From positions 6,986,001 to 7,050,000 of the forward strand of contig NZ_CP023701.1 of assembly GCF_008704535.1 (NCBI RefSeq): a stretch of 64,000 bases of DNA. Reading direction: 5' to 3'. A model generated the notes under the pieces. It saw nothing but the letters and a program-made list of their open reading frames with translations, did no database searches and was not told the DNA's origin. Positions 17,263 through 25,193 of the stretch are shown here, one piece after another (within the stretch, counting starts at the first letter, position 1; each line of letters begins with the position of its first letter). The position numbers were made by a program, and so were the translations under genes. Source of the DNA: Streptomyces subrutilus. GTDB lineage: Bacteria > Actinomycetota > Actinomycetes > Streptomycetales > Streptomycetaceae.

Positions 17263-18202
17263 GGTCTGTTGCGAAAGTGGATCTTGTTCGTTCATGATCA
17301 CGTCTCGTGGGACGTGGAGATCTGACAAACGGCCAGTGGGCCAGGCTTGAGCCGCTGCTGCCGCAGGGCATCAAGCCTGGCCGGCCGCAGGTGTGGACGC
17401 GGCGACAGCTGATAGACGGCATACGGTGGCGGACCCGAACGGGCGCCCCGTGGCGGGACGTGCCCGAAAGGTACGGGCCCTGGGACCGGGCCTACGACCT
17501 GTTCCGGCGCTGGCAGCGGGACGGGACGTGGGCCGCGATCCTCACGCGGCTCCAGACCGAGGCGGACGCAAAAGGCCTGATCACCTGGGACGTCAACGTC
17601 GACTCCACCGTCTGCCGGGCCCACCAGCACGCCGCCGGGGCGGCGAAAAGGGGGACCTCCAGAAGGAGCCACCCGGCGGGATCGCCGTCGAGCCGGCCGA
17701 CCACGGCCTCGGACGCTCCCGCGGCGGGCTGACCACCAAAATCCACCTTGCCGTCGAACAGGGGCAAAAGCCCTTGTCCATCGTGGTCACGGCCGGGCAC
17801 CGCGGCGACTCCCCACAGTTCGAACCGGTCCTGGAAGCCATCCGAGTGCCACGGCTCGGACTCGGCAGACCGCGCAAGCGCCCGAACCGGGTCCGCGCCG
17901 ACAAGGCCTACGACTCCCGCAGCAACCGCGCCTACCTGCGCAGACGCGGGATCAGGGCCACGATTCCGGTCCCGGCGGACCGGGTCCGTAACCGGCTGGG
18001 ACGCGGTTCGCGCGGGGGACGGCCGCCGAAGTTCGACAGGGACGACTACGAGCAGCGGCACGCGGTCGAATGCGGGATCAACCGACTCAAGCGGCACCGG
18101 GCCGTCGCCACCAGGTACGACAAACTCGCCGTCCGCTACGAAGCGACCGTGCTGATCGCAGCCATCAACGAATGGCTGTGACCAGCACTTTCGCAACAGA
18201 CC
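17263..18202 (+). mobile_element. IS5-family (IS427-type) insertion sequence, intact, 940 bp
   Basis: The ends are a 17-bp perfect inverted repeat, GGTCTGTTGCGAAAGTG at 17263-17279 and its complement at 18186-18202. Both sides carry CTAG (17259-17262 and 18203-18206), fitting the YTAR target duplication of IS5 relatives; because CTAG is a palindrome, a TA duplication with longer repeats is equally consistent. It carries a two-frame transposase gene. Clean ends, perfect repeats and a full set of DDE residues suggest recent arrival and possible activity. Confidence 0.93.
17307..18181 (+). CDS. IS5-family DDE transposase, two frames joined by -1 frameshift
   Basis: The first frame (17307-17732) starts at a GTG and holds LTNGQWARLEPLLP and the first catalytic Asp in WDVNVDSTVCRAHQ. 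The second frame, one base back, continues DHGLGRSRGGLTTKIHLAVE, second Asp in VRADKAYDSR and Glu in RHAVECGINRLKRHR, and ends at 18181. The frames meet at AAAAGGGGG (17646-17654), a run on which a -1 slip is easy, giving a fusion of about 291 residues. This arrangement is typical of the IS427 subgroup, so it is read as programmed frameshifting rather than damage. Confidence 0.88.
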
Positions 18203-18538
18203 CTAGCCCTGGACCAGGCGCCGGAGGCCGGGGGCGTGGAGGTCGGCCAGGCGCTCGGGTCCGGTGCGCCAGCCCGCGCCGTCCGGCCGGTGAAGGCTCA
18301 GGGCCGCCCCCAGGCCGAGCAGTTGGCCGGCGATCAGTTCGGCGCGCGACTGCCGGTCCGGGCCGGACAGGGTGGCGGCGAGCCGGTCGGCGACCTGCTC
18401 GCGGAAGCGGTCGCGCAGCAGGGTTCGCTCGTCCTCGTGGCCCAGGGAGAAGACGACCCGCAGCAGGGAGCCGCCCCCGTACCGGTCGCGCAGCAGGACC
18501 ATGGTGAGCACCAGGTGCCGGCCGAGGGCGGCGGGCAC
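18203..18538 (-). pseudogene. TetR C-terminal domain without DNA-binding half
   Basis: 111 residues starting with a GTG two bases after the GNAT stop (TGAGGTG), so it is translationally coupled. The sequence, with DERTLLRDRFREQVADRL and RAELIAGQLLGLGAALSL, matches the last two-thirds of TetR ligand domains, but no helix-turn-helix is encoded anywhere upstream, where the GNAT gene begins instead. It is most simply a decayed TetR gene. Its TAG stop is in the right-hand CTAG copy flanking the IS. A domesticated dimerisation/ligand domain cannot be excluded. Confidence 0.6.
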
Positions 18539-18539
18539 C

Positions 18540-19343
18540 TCAGCCGGCCGCCGGCGCCCCCGCCGCCGTGAAGGTGGCCTCGGCGAACTCCGTGACCTCG
18601 GAGAAGCCGAGCCTGCGGTAGAGCCCGACCGCCGTCGCGTTGTCCGCCCGGACGTTCAGGCCGATGTGGTCCACCGTCCGGGCCAGCTGCCGGCACAGCG
18701 CGGCGACGCAGGCCCCGCCCGCGCCCCGCCCCCGCACCCGCGGATCGGTCGCGACGTTCCCGATCGCGGCGACCCGGTAGACGGCCGAGTGGACGTGCAC
18801 CCCCGCGACCGCTACCAGCCGCCCGTCCTGCCGCGCGCCCACGTACTGGCCGGTGTCCAGCATCCGGTGGTCGAACCAGTTGCCCGGATACGCCCGCGCG
18901 AACAGCTCCAGCAGCTCCGGCAGGTCGGCCCGGCCCAGCGGCCCGGGCCGCCACGGGCCGTCCGGGTGCAGACCGGCGCGCCCCGGGTCGGTCAGCGCCA
19001 TCCGCAGCAGCGTGCCGTGCGGCCGCACCGCGTACGCCGACTCCAGCACCTTGCCGGCCGCGCCCGTCAGGTGCCCGAAGAAGCTCCGCGGGAGGACCGG
19101 CAGCAGCGCCCCGGCCAGCTCCTCCAGCTCGGCGTCCTGCCCGGGGCGGGCGAAGGCGAGCAGGGTGGGGATGTCACCGACCGCGTACAGCAGCGCGACC
19201 GGGCCGTCGTCCGACACCGTGTACCAACTGGTGTGGGGCCACAACAGGTCGTCGAGGTCGCCGAGTTCCATCAGGTGCATCGCGGGGTCCCGCCGGAAGC
19301 GCTCGGCCAGGGCGGATCGGTCGTGAAGGCTGCGTAGGGTCAC
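18540..19343 (-). CDS. GNAT-family N-acetyltransferase
   Basis: 267 residues from GTG at 19343. The C-terminal half is a standard GNAT domain, with motif A IGNVATDPRVRGRGAGGACV (RGRGAGG pyrophosphate loop) and motif B DNATAVGLYRRLGF. The N-terminal 120 residues (HLMELGDLDDLLWPHTSWY) form a second, degenerate GNAT-like half seen in longer family members. It lies 78 bp downstream of the MFS gene on the same strand, and may modify the product of the PLP enzyme/MFS pair for export or resistance; that link is inference. Confidence 0.82.
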   Translation of the reverse strand: MTLRSLHDRSALAERFRRDPAMHLMELGDLDDLLWPHTSWYTVSDDGPVALLYAVGDIPTLLAFARPGQDAELEELAGALLPVLPRSFFGHLTGAAGKVLESAYAVRPHGTLLRMALTDPGRAGLHPDGPWRPGPLGRADLPELLELFARAYPGNWFDHRMLDTGQYVGARQDGRLVAVAGVHVHSAVYRVAAIGNVATDPRVRGRGAGGACVAALCRQLARTVDHIGLNVRADNATAVGLYRRLGFSEVTEFAEATFTAAGAPAAG

Positions 19344-19421
19344 CGGTCCAGCCTACGGAGCGGCCCCCGCCCGCCCCGGCGCGGGTGCCGGGACGGGCCT
19401 CGGCCCCGGCCCCGGCCCGCG

Positions 19422-20705
19422 TCAGGCGGGCACCGGCCGGGCCGCGGGGGCGGCCAGCCGTCCGGTACGGGACAGGGCGTGCACGGCGCCGGCGCAGGCC
19501 AGGCCGGTCGCCGTCAGCGCCACCCACGGCAGCCACGCCACGCCGTGGCGCTGCGCGTAGTCCCAGAACGCGCCCGTGGCGAGGTTGCCGACGGTGATGC
19601 CCAGCCCCGACACGGTGTTGTAGAGCCCGTAGTGGGTGGCCACGAGCCGGTTGCCGGACAGCGAGACCACGGTGTCCATCTCGAACGGGTAGACCACCGC
19701 ACTCCCGGCCGCGAGCAGCGCCACCGCGACGGCGAGCGCGACCAGCACCCCGCCCGTGCCGTACCGGCCGCCGCCGGAGGGCGCCAGGGCCAGCGGCAGG
19801 AAGGCCAGGCCCATCACGGCCAGCCCCCGCACCAGCGCCCGGTCCGCGGGCCAGCGGCTCCGGGCCCAGGCCGTCAGCCTCAACTGCCCGGCCACCGCGA
19901 CGGCGGCGGACAGCACGAACAGCCCGCTGGTGACCTTCGCGCCGTCCGCACCCAGCGCGCCGCCGGCGGCGAGCGGCAGCGCCAGGTAGACCTGGAAGGT
20001 CAGCACGTACGAGCCGATCATCGCTGCCGAGAAGAGCAGGAACGGCCGGTTGGCGACGACCGTGCGCCACCCCGCCCCCACCGGCACCCGGGACGGCCCA
20101 CCCCCGGCGGGAACCGCTCCGGGGTCCGCGGCACGACGGTCGGGCAGCGCCCGCGCCTGCGCCGCGCTCAACAGGGCGAAGACCGCGGACGCCACCGTGC
20201 ACACCAGGCGGAAGTCGGCGGCCAGCAGCGCCAGCCCGACCAGCGGACCGAGCAGCATCCCGGCCTGGTAATAGACGTTGAACGTCGCGAACGCCTCCAC
20301 CCGGCGCTCCCCGGCCTCGGCGGCCAGGTAGGCGCGGACGGCCGGGTTGAACAGGGCGCCGGCGAAGCCCGTGGCCGCCGAGGCGACCACCAGGGCCGGC
20401 AGCGAGTCGACCCAGCCGAGCAGGGCGAACCCGGCGGTCCGCAGCAGGCAGCCCGCCATGATGGGGGCCTTGTAGCCGTAGCGGTCCGCGAGGGCGCCGC
20501 CGACGAGGAACAGGCCCTGCTGGGACAGGTTGCGCACCCCGAGCACCAGGCCGACCGCCCAGGCGGCCAGGCCCAGTTCACCGGTCAGGTGGGCGGCGAG
20601 GTACGGCATCAGCATGTAGAAGCCCAGGTTGATCCCGAACTGGTTGGCCATCAGCAGCCGGGCGGCGGGCGGGAACGAGCGCGTGCTGCGCCACAGCGCC
20701 GTCAT
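19422..20705 (-). CDS. MFS transporter, 12-TM, coupled to the PLP enzyme
   Basis: 427 residues with about 12 hydrophobic segments. MFS features include LVGGALADRYGYKAP (motif A) and YQAGMLLGPLVGLALLA; FEMDTVVSLSGN lies between segments 9 and 10. Its ATG (20703-20705) overlaps the stop of the upstream cysteine-synthase-like gene as ATGA, so the two are translationally coupled. That pairing suggests it exports an amino-acid-like product of the enzyme. Substrate unknown. Confidence 0.88.
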   Translation of the reverse strand: MTALWRSTRSFPPAARLLMANQFGINLGFYMLMPYLAAHLTGELGLAAWAVGLVLGVRNLSQQGLFLVGGALADRYGYKAPIMAGCLLRTAGFALLGWVDSLPALVVASAATGFAGALFNPAVRAYLAAEAGERRVEAFATFNVYYQAGMLLGPLVGLALLAADFRLVCTVASAVFALLSAAQARALPDRRAADPGAVPAGGGPSRVPVGAGWRTVVANRPFLLFSAAMIGSYVLTFQVYLALPLAAGGALGADGAKVTSGLFVLSAAVAVAGQLRLTAWARSRWPADRALVRGLAVMGLAFLPLALAPSGGGRYGTGGVLVALAVAVALLAAGSAVVYPFEMDTVVSLSGNRLVATHYGLYNTVSGLGITVGNLATGAFWDYAQRHGVAWLPWVALTATGLACAGAVHALSRTGRLAAPAARPVPA

Positions 20706-21964
20706 CGCCGCACCCCCGTCCGCGGCGCGCCCGCGCCGGCCGCCGTACCGGTCGGCGCGTCCGGCGCGCCGCCTCCCGTACGGCCCGCACCGGCCGCCGG
20801 GCCGGCGAGCGGGTCGGCCACGGCGGCGCACCGGGTCCAGGAGGTGACGGTCCGCTCCCCGGGGTGCGCGATCACCTGCGGCCGGTGCGGCGGGGCCGAC
20901 CGCAGCAGGCCGTGCTCGCGGCAGTACGGGTCGCTGAAGACGGTCGAGGCGTACCGCTGCGGCCCGTCGGGGAACACGGCGGCGATCCGGGCCTCGGCGG
21001 GCAGGGTCGCGGCCAGCCAGCGCGCGGTCAGGGCGACTGCGCCGACGCTCCACCCGCCGGTGGCGTAGTGGCACCGGGCAAGCCGGCGCGCCGCCCAGAC
21101 CGCCTCGTCCGCGGCGACCCAGTGGACCTCGTCGAACAGGTCGTAGGCGACGTTGCGCGGATGGATGCTGCTGCCCAGCCCGCGCATCAGCCGGGGGGCC
21201 GCGGGCTGGCCGAAGATGGTCGAGCCGGTCGTGTCGACACCGACCACCTTCAGGGCGGGGAAGAAGCCGCGCAGCACCGACCCCACCCCCGCCGAGTGGC
21301 CTCCGGTGCCGACGCTGACGACCAGCGCGTCGATCCGCCCGAGCTGGGCGACCAGCTCGTAGGCCAGCGTCCGGTAGGCCGCCGCGTTGTCGGGATTGTT
21401 GTACTGGTCCGGGCACCAGGACCCCGGATGCGCGGCCACCAGCTCGGCGACCCGGTCCCGGCGGGCCCGCTGCCACCCGCCGACGGGGTGCGGGCGCTCG
21501 ACCACGTGCACCTCGGCGCCGTGGGCGGCCAGCAAGCCGCCCATCATCGGCTCCAGGCCCGGGTCGGTGACCACGGTCACCGGGTGGCCGTAGGTGACGC
21601 CCGCCAGGGCCAGGCCGAGCCCCAGGGTGCCCGAGGTGGACTCCACGATCCGGGCACCGGGCGCCAGTTCGCCGCGGCCGCGGGCCGCCCGCACCATGTG
21701 CAGGGCCGTACGGTCCTTGATCCCGCCGGGATTCGCCCCCTCCAGCTTGGCCCAGAACCCCCGGCCCGGGTCGGCGAACGGCTCGCCCACCCACAGCAGC
21801 GGGGTGTTGCCCACCAGCCCGGCCGGGGTCGTCGCGGCCGGAGCGGTCGCGGCCGGCAGCCCGGCGGGAGGGCAGGAGAGCGCGGCGGGGGACGCCGCGG
21901 GCGCGGAGCCCGGACCGGCGGCAGCGGCGGACCCGGCGCGGGCCGGGGTGGTGACGGTGTTCAT
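20702..21964 (-). CDS. PLP-dependent cysteine-synthase-like enzyme (fold type II)
   Basis: 420 residues. The first 48 and last 45 are Ala/Pro/Gly-rich and probably disordered; the core is a CysK/CBS-like fold. The PLP lysine is in LEGANPGGIKDRTALH, the usual substrate loop TSGNT is replaced by ESTSGTLGLGLA, and the phosphate loop is VSVGTGGHSAG. The C-terminal FPDGPQRYASTVFSDPYC is typical of a subgroup found next to MFS exporters in actinomycetes rather than of house-keeping CysK. Likely reaction: beta-replacement or elimination on an activated serine to make a non-protein amino acid. First gene of an operon with MFS, GNAT and a TetR remnant. Confidence 0.85.
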   Translation of the reverse strand: MNTVTTPARAGSAAAAGPGSAPAASPAALSCPPAGLPAATAPAATTPAGLVGNTPLLWVGEPFADPGRGFWAKLEGANPGGIKDRTALHMVRAARGRGELAPGARIVESTSGTLGLGLALAGVTYGHPVTVVTDPGLEPMMGGLLAAHGAEVHVVERPHPVGGWQRARRDRVAELVAAHPGSWCPDQYNNPDNAAAYRTLAYELVAQLGRIDALVVSVGTGGHSAGVGSVLRGFFPALKVVGVDTTGSTIFGQPAAPRLMRGLGSSIHPRNVAYDLFDEVHWVAADEAVWAARRLARCHYATGGWSVGAVALTARWLAATLPAEARIAAVFPDGPQRYASTVFSDPYCREHGLLRSAPPHRPQVIAHPGERTVTSWTRCAAVADPLAGPAAGAGRTGGGAPDAPTGTAAGAGAPRTGVRR

Positions 21965-22104
21965 GGCAGTCCTGTCCGGCGGCCGGCCCGCGACGGGGCC
22001 GGCCGCTCAGGGTCGGTGGAGAAGAGGGCCCCCAGGCCGCCCGGGCGGCCGGACGCCGGCGCGTGCGCGCCCCGTCCGACCGGGCCCCGGCGGCACCGGC
22101 ACCC

Positions 22105-22515
22105 TCAGACCCGCCAGACCCCCAGCACGGCCCGGCACCCGCCCGGTGGCGCCCGCCTGCCGTCCGAGCGCACCGGCGGCCTGCTCACCCGCGCCGCCGC
22201 CGCGCCGTCCGGGCCGTCGCCGGGGCGCGCGGCCGGCAGGGCGGGGTCGCCGCCCCGGTCCTGCTGCACCCGGCTGGGCTCGTCCGAACCCGGGCAGTGC
22301 GTCCCCTCCCCGGACCCGGCCGCCCGGACCGTCCCGGGCGCGGCCGCGGGGGCCGCCGGGGCCGCGGCGGCCAGGGAGTCCACCCCGGCCGCGCCGGACA
22401 CCCCGGGCCCGTGCGCGCAGCCGAAGAGGTGCAGCAGTGCGACCAGGACCGTGACCAGGGCGGGCGCGGCCCACCGTCCGGTACGGCCGCGGCGGCGCGG
22501 CACCTGTGCGTTCAC
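22105..22515 (-). CDS. Small exported or lipoprotein-like protein, unknown
   Basis: 136 residues from GTG at 22515. A basic start (VPRRRGRTGR) is followed by a hydrophobic run WAAPALVTVLVALLHLFGC and then CAHGPG-type residues, which resembles a signal sequence ending in a lipobox (LFGC). The remainder is Ala/Pro/Gly/Arg-rich with no recognised domain. It could be a surface lipoprotein with a low-complexity tail. It lies 140 bp downstream of nothing on its own strand except the PLP-enzyme operon it precedes, so it may be the first gene of that transcript. Confidence 0.45.
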   Translation of the reverse strand: MNAQVPRRRGRTGRWAAPALVTVLVALLHLFGCAHGPGVSGAAGVDSLAAAAPAAPAAAPGTVRAAGSGEGTHCPGSDEPSRVQQDRGGDPALPAARPGDGPDGAAAARVSRPPVRSDGRRAPPGGCRAVLGVWRV

Positions 22516-22525
22516 GTCGCCCACC

Positions 22526-22541
22526 GTAGTCGATCGGCTAC
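22526..22541. promoter_or_regulatory. 16-bp near-perfect palindrome upstream of the small lipoprotein-like gene
   Basis: GTAGTCGATCGGCTAC is symmetric except for one T/G pair. It sits 11 bp upstream of the GTG at 22515, in the 226-bp divergent region shared with the EF-hand gene, and could be an operator. No regulator gene is adjacent. Confidence 0.4.
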
Positions 22542-22741
22542 GCGAAGTGCCCGTCCGTCCTTCGCCGCCGCTCCGCCGGTGCCCGCCGGACCCGCCCCGG
22601 CGGTCCCCGGACCGCCGGACGACTCCCCCGAACAGGTGAGGACTTGGCCGTTTAGTGCGTGGCGCGGGCCGTTTTCCAGGACATTGGTGCGACGGCCGGG
22701 ACCCCACTCGGGCCGGCTGGACTGTGAAGGGTTGCGGATCC

Positions 22742-23275
22742 ATGAACGATGAGGCCACCAGGCGGGTCGCGCTCGTCTTCGCCCTGTTCGACACCCGTGG
22801 CCACGGTGTCCTCGCGAAAGAGGACTTCGACCTGATGGCGGACCGGGTGGTCCAGGCGGCCTCCGGATCCGACCAGGAGGCGAAGACCGCGATGCGAGCG
22901 GCCTTCCACCGCTACTGGGCGACCCTGCGCACCGAGTTGGACGTGGACGGCGACGGCGAGATCACCTTCGAGGAGTACACCGGCTGCGTGCTGTCGCCGG
23001 AGCGCTTCGACGCGACCATCGCCGAGTTCGCCGGGGCGCTGGCGGAGCTCGGGGACCCGGACGGCGACGGGCTGGTCGAACGCCCGCTGTTCATCGAGCT
23101 CATGACGGCCATCGGCTTCGAACGCGGCAACATCGACGCCCTCTTCGACGCCTTCGGTCCCACGGCCGCCGACCGCATCGCGGTCCACACCTGGTACGTG
23201 GGGATCCAGGACTACTACGCGCCCGACAAGGCCGGCATCCCGGGTGACGAACTGGTGGCCCGCAGCACCGTCTGA
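22742..23275 (+). CDS. EF-hand calcium-binding protein (calerythrin-like)
   Basis: 177 residues, the length of calerythrin-type sarcoplasmic calcium-binding-protein relatives. Four EF-hand positions can be placed: loop 1 (residues 17-28, DTRGHGVLAKED, degenerate), loop 2 (67-78, DVDGDGEITFEE, canonical), loop 3 (105-116, DPDGDGLVERPL, lacking the final Glu), and loop 4 (about 136, degenerate). Only loop 2 is a full site. No signal peptide, so probably a cytoplasmic calcium buffer or sensor. It is 77 bp upstream of the isopropylmalate-dehydrogenase-like gene and could share its transcript. Confidence 0.88.
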   Translation: MNDEATRRVALVFALFDTRGHGVLAKEDFDLMADRVVQAASGSDQEAKTAMRAAFHRYWATLRTELDVDGDGEITFEEYTGCVLSPERFDATIAEFAGALAELGDPDGDGLVERPLFIELMTAIGFERGNIDALFDAFGPTAADRIAVHTWYVGIQDYYAPDKAGIPGDELVARSTV

Positions 23276-23352
23276 GACCTCTCTTTCCCGCCACGCACAT
23301 CCACCGGACCGGCGGACCACCAGAACACCGGAACGACGACGAAGGAGCACGG

Positions 23353-24486
23353 GTGAAACGGGTCATCGGACTTGCTGTCGGCCGCGGCACGGGCCCGGAG
23401 GTCGCGGCCGTCTTCGAACGGGTCCTGGGCGCCTTCGCCCGCCTGTACGCCACGGACATCCAGCTGGTGCGTTCCCCGCGCACCTACCACTCGTACGCGT
23501 CGCTCAAAGCGGAGGGCGGTGTCCAGGAGATCGGCCGGCTGACCCAGGAGGACGCCGCGCACTACGAGCGGTTCTGCCGGACGCAGGCCGAGAGCGGCAC
23601 CCGGGTGATCTTCCGCACCGCCGTCAACGCGCAGTCCCTCTACCTCGTCCGGCAGCGGCTCCAGGCGGTCAAGGTCGACGCGATGGCCACGGCGACGGCG
23701 GGCACGGAGCCCGCCCGCGAGGCCTCCCTGCTGCTCGTCCGCGACCAGGCCCAGGGCTTTTACACGGGCGAGAACCAGCACGCGCCCGGTGTGGTCCGGC
23801 GGACCATGGAGTTCAGCCGCGAGATCACCGAGAAGGTGCTCGCCTGCGCCGTGGACCGGGCCTGGCGGCAGTGGCCGGGGAAGGGTCCCTCGCAGGTGGT
23901 CATGGCGTACAAGTTCCACCTGCTGGACGGCGCGCTCGACGCATGGGTGACGGAGCTGGCGACCCGCTACGACATACCCGTCCGGCTGTTCCAGCCGGAC
24001 ACGGTCAACCGGAACCTCATCACGCACGGACTCGCGGACCGCACGGTGGTCGTCGCGGGCAACGAATGGGCCGACATCATGCACGTGGTCCTGCTCGACC
24101 GGTTCGGCTCCGACCGCCAGGAGAACCGCTGCACGGAGAACGTCCACCTCCACCCTGACGTACGGGGCCTGGTCGAGTACCAGACGGTGCACGGGTCCGC
24201 CGACGACCTGGAAGGGCTGGACCGGGTCAATCCGGTGGCGACGGTACGGGCCGCCGCGGCCATCGCCGAGCGGTACGCCGACTGCGCGGGCGCGGTACGG
24301 GCCACCGAGGACGTCCTGGCGACCCTCGCCGAACGGGACGTCCGCACCCCTGACCTCGGCGGCCGCCACTCCACCACCGCCGTGGTCGACGCCCTGCTCG
24401 CCGCCCTCCCCGAGGCGCTGGAACGGTCGAGACCGGGGCCCCTGCCGGGGCAACTGGCCGCAGCCTCCCGCGTCGACCGCGGATGA
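23353..24486 (+). CDS. Isocitrate/isopropylmalate dehydrogenase-family enzyme, divergent
   Basis: 377 residues from GTG at 23353 with GAAGGAG upstream. The beta-decarboxylating dehydrogenase fold is seen in the N-terminal GRGTGPEV, an Arg-rich substrate segment (SLYLVRQRLQAVKVDAM), and the C-terminal NAD-binding end YQTVHGSADDLEGLDRVNP. The metal-ligand region usually written GDILSD reads ADIMHV, so one Asp is replaced, and overall identity to LeuB/Icd is clearly low. It is therefore a paralogue with a different 2-hydroxyacid substrate. It overlaps the isochorismatase-fold gene by 4 bp, and a methyltransferase follows, which suggests a small specialised pathway. Confidence 0.78.
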   Translation: MKRVIGLAVGRGTGPEVAAVFERVLGAFARLYATDIQLVRSPRTYHSYASLKAEGGVQEIGRLTQEDAAHYERFCRTQAESGTRVIFRTAVNAQSLYLVRQRLQAVKVDAMATATAGTEPAREASLLLVRDQAQGFYTGENQHAPGVVRRTMEFSREITEKVLACAVDRAWRQWPGKGPSQVVMAYKFHLLDGALDAWVTELATRYDIPVRLFQPDTVNRNLITHGLADRTVVVAGNEWADIMHVVLLDRFGSDRQENRCTENVHLHPDVRGLVEYQTVHGSADDLEGLDRVNPVATVRAAAAIAERYADCAGAVRATEDVLATLAERDVRTPDLGGRHSTTAVVDALLAALPEALERSRPGPLPGQLAAASRVDRG

Positions 24487-25193
24487 GCGCGGAGCGGCCG
24501 TCCGCGGGACGCACGCCCACGGCGGAGGGGACGGCACTGGTCGTCGTCGACCTCCAGAACGACTTCTGCGCGGGCCCGGTCGCCGCCGCCCGCTACCCCG
24601 GCGACCCCGGCCGTCTGGCGACGGTCGCCGAGCGCACCGCCCGGGCCGTCGACGCGGCCCGCGCCGCGGGGGTCGAGGTGCTCCACGTCCGCTTCCTCGG
24701 CGACCCGCACCACCAGGGGCCGAGCTGGCGCCGCCGGGACGCCCTCCTCGGCAAGCGCCCCAAATGCCTGGAGGGCTCCTGGGGAGCGGAGTTCGCCGAC
24801 GCGCTGGCCCCGGCCCCCGGCGAACGCGTCTTCACCAAGCGGGCCTGTTTCGACGCCTTCCTCGGCGACGGCTTCGAGACCCATCTCGCCCACCGCGCCG
24901 TGCGCCACCTGGTCTTCGCCGGCCTGTTCACCGACGTCTGCGTGGACTCCACGGCGCGCACGGCGTTCCAGAAGGGCTTCCACGTGACGGTGCTGGAGGA
25001 CTGCACCGCCGCCCTGCACCTGCCGGACGAGCAGATCCTCGGCTTCATGAGCCGCTTGTACGGCGCCCGCGTCACCACCCACGACCACGTCGACACGTGG
25101 TCGCGCCTTCCCGGAAACGAGGACCCATGCTCGGCACCGCCCCGCAGGACAGCGTCGTCAAGGACGGCGGGGTCGAGGACGGCGTCGGGCTGA
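24483..25193 (+). CDS. Isochorismatase-fold cysteine hydrolase
   Basis: 236 residues; the ATG overlaps the previous stop (ATGA). The catalytic triad of the cysteine hydrolase superfamily is present: Asp in VVVDLQNDFC, Lys in VFTKRACFDAF and Cys in LFTDVCVDSTAR, with the non-prolyl cis-peptide position just before Cys. Members hydrolyse isochorismate, nicotinamide, or carbamoylated amines. The C-terminal 20 residues (SAPPRRTASSRTAGSRTASG) are out of family and overlap 67 bp of the next gene. Substrate is open; the neighbours argue for a role in specialised metabolism. Confidence 0.85.
   Translation: MSAERPSAGRTPTAEGTALVVVDLQNDFCAGPVAAARYPGDPGRLATVAERTARAVDAARAAGVEVLHVRFLGDPHHQGPSWRRRDALLGKRPKCLEGSWGAEFADALAPAPGERVFTKRACFDAFLGDGFETHLAHRAVRHLVFAGLFTDVCVDSTARTAFQKGFHVTVLEDCTAALHLPDEQILGFMSRLYGARVTTHDHVDTWSRLPGNEDPCSAPPRRTASSRTAGSRTASG

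Noticed and set aside
17307..18181. Transposase considered a frameshifted pseudogene
   Set aside because: The frame change falls on a slippery A/G run, all catalytic residues are kept, and the ends and target duplication are perfect.
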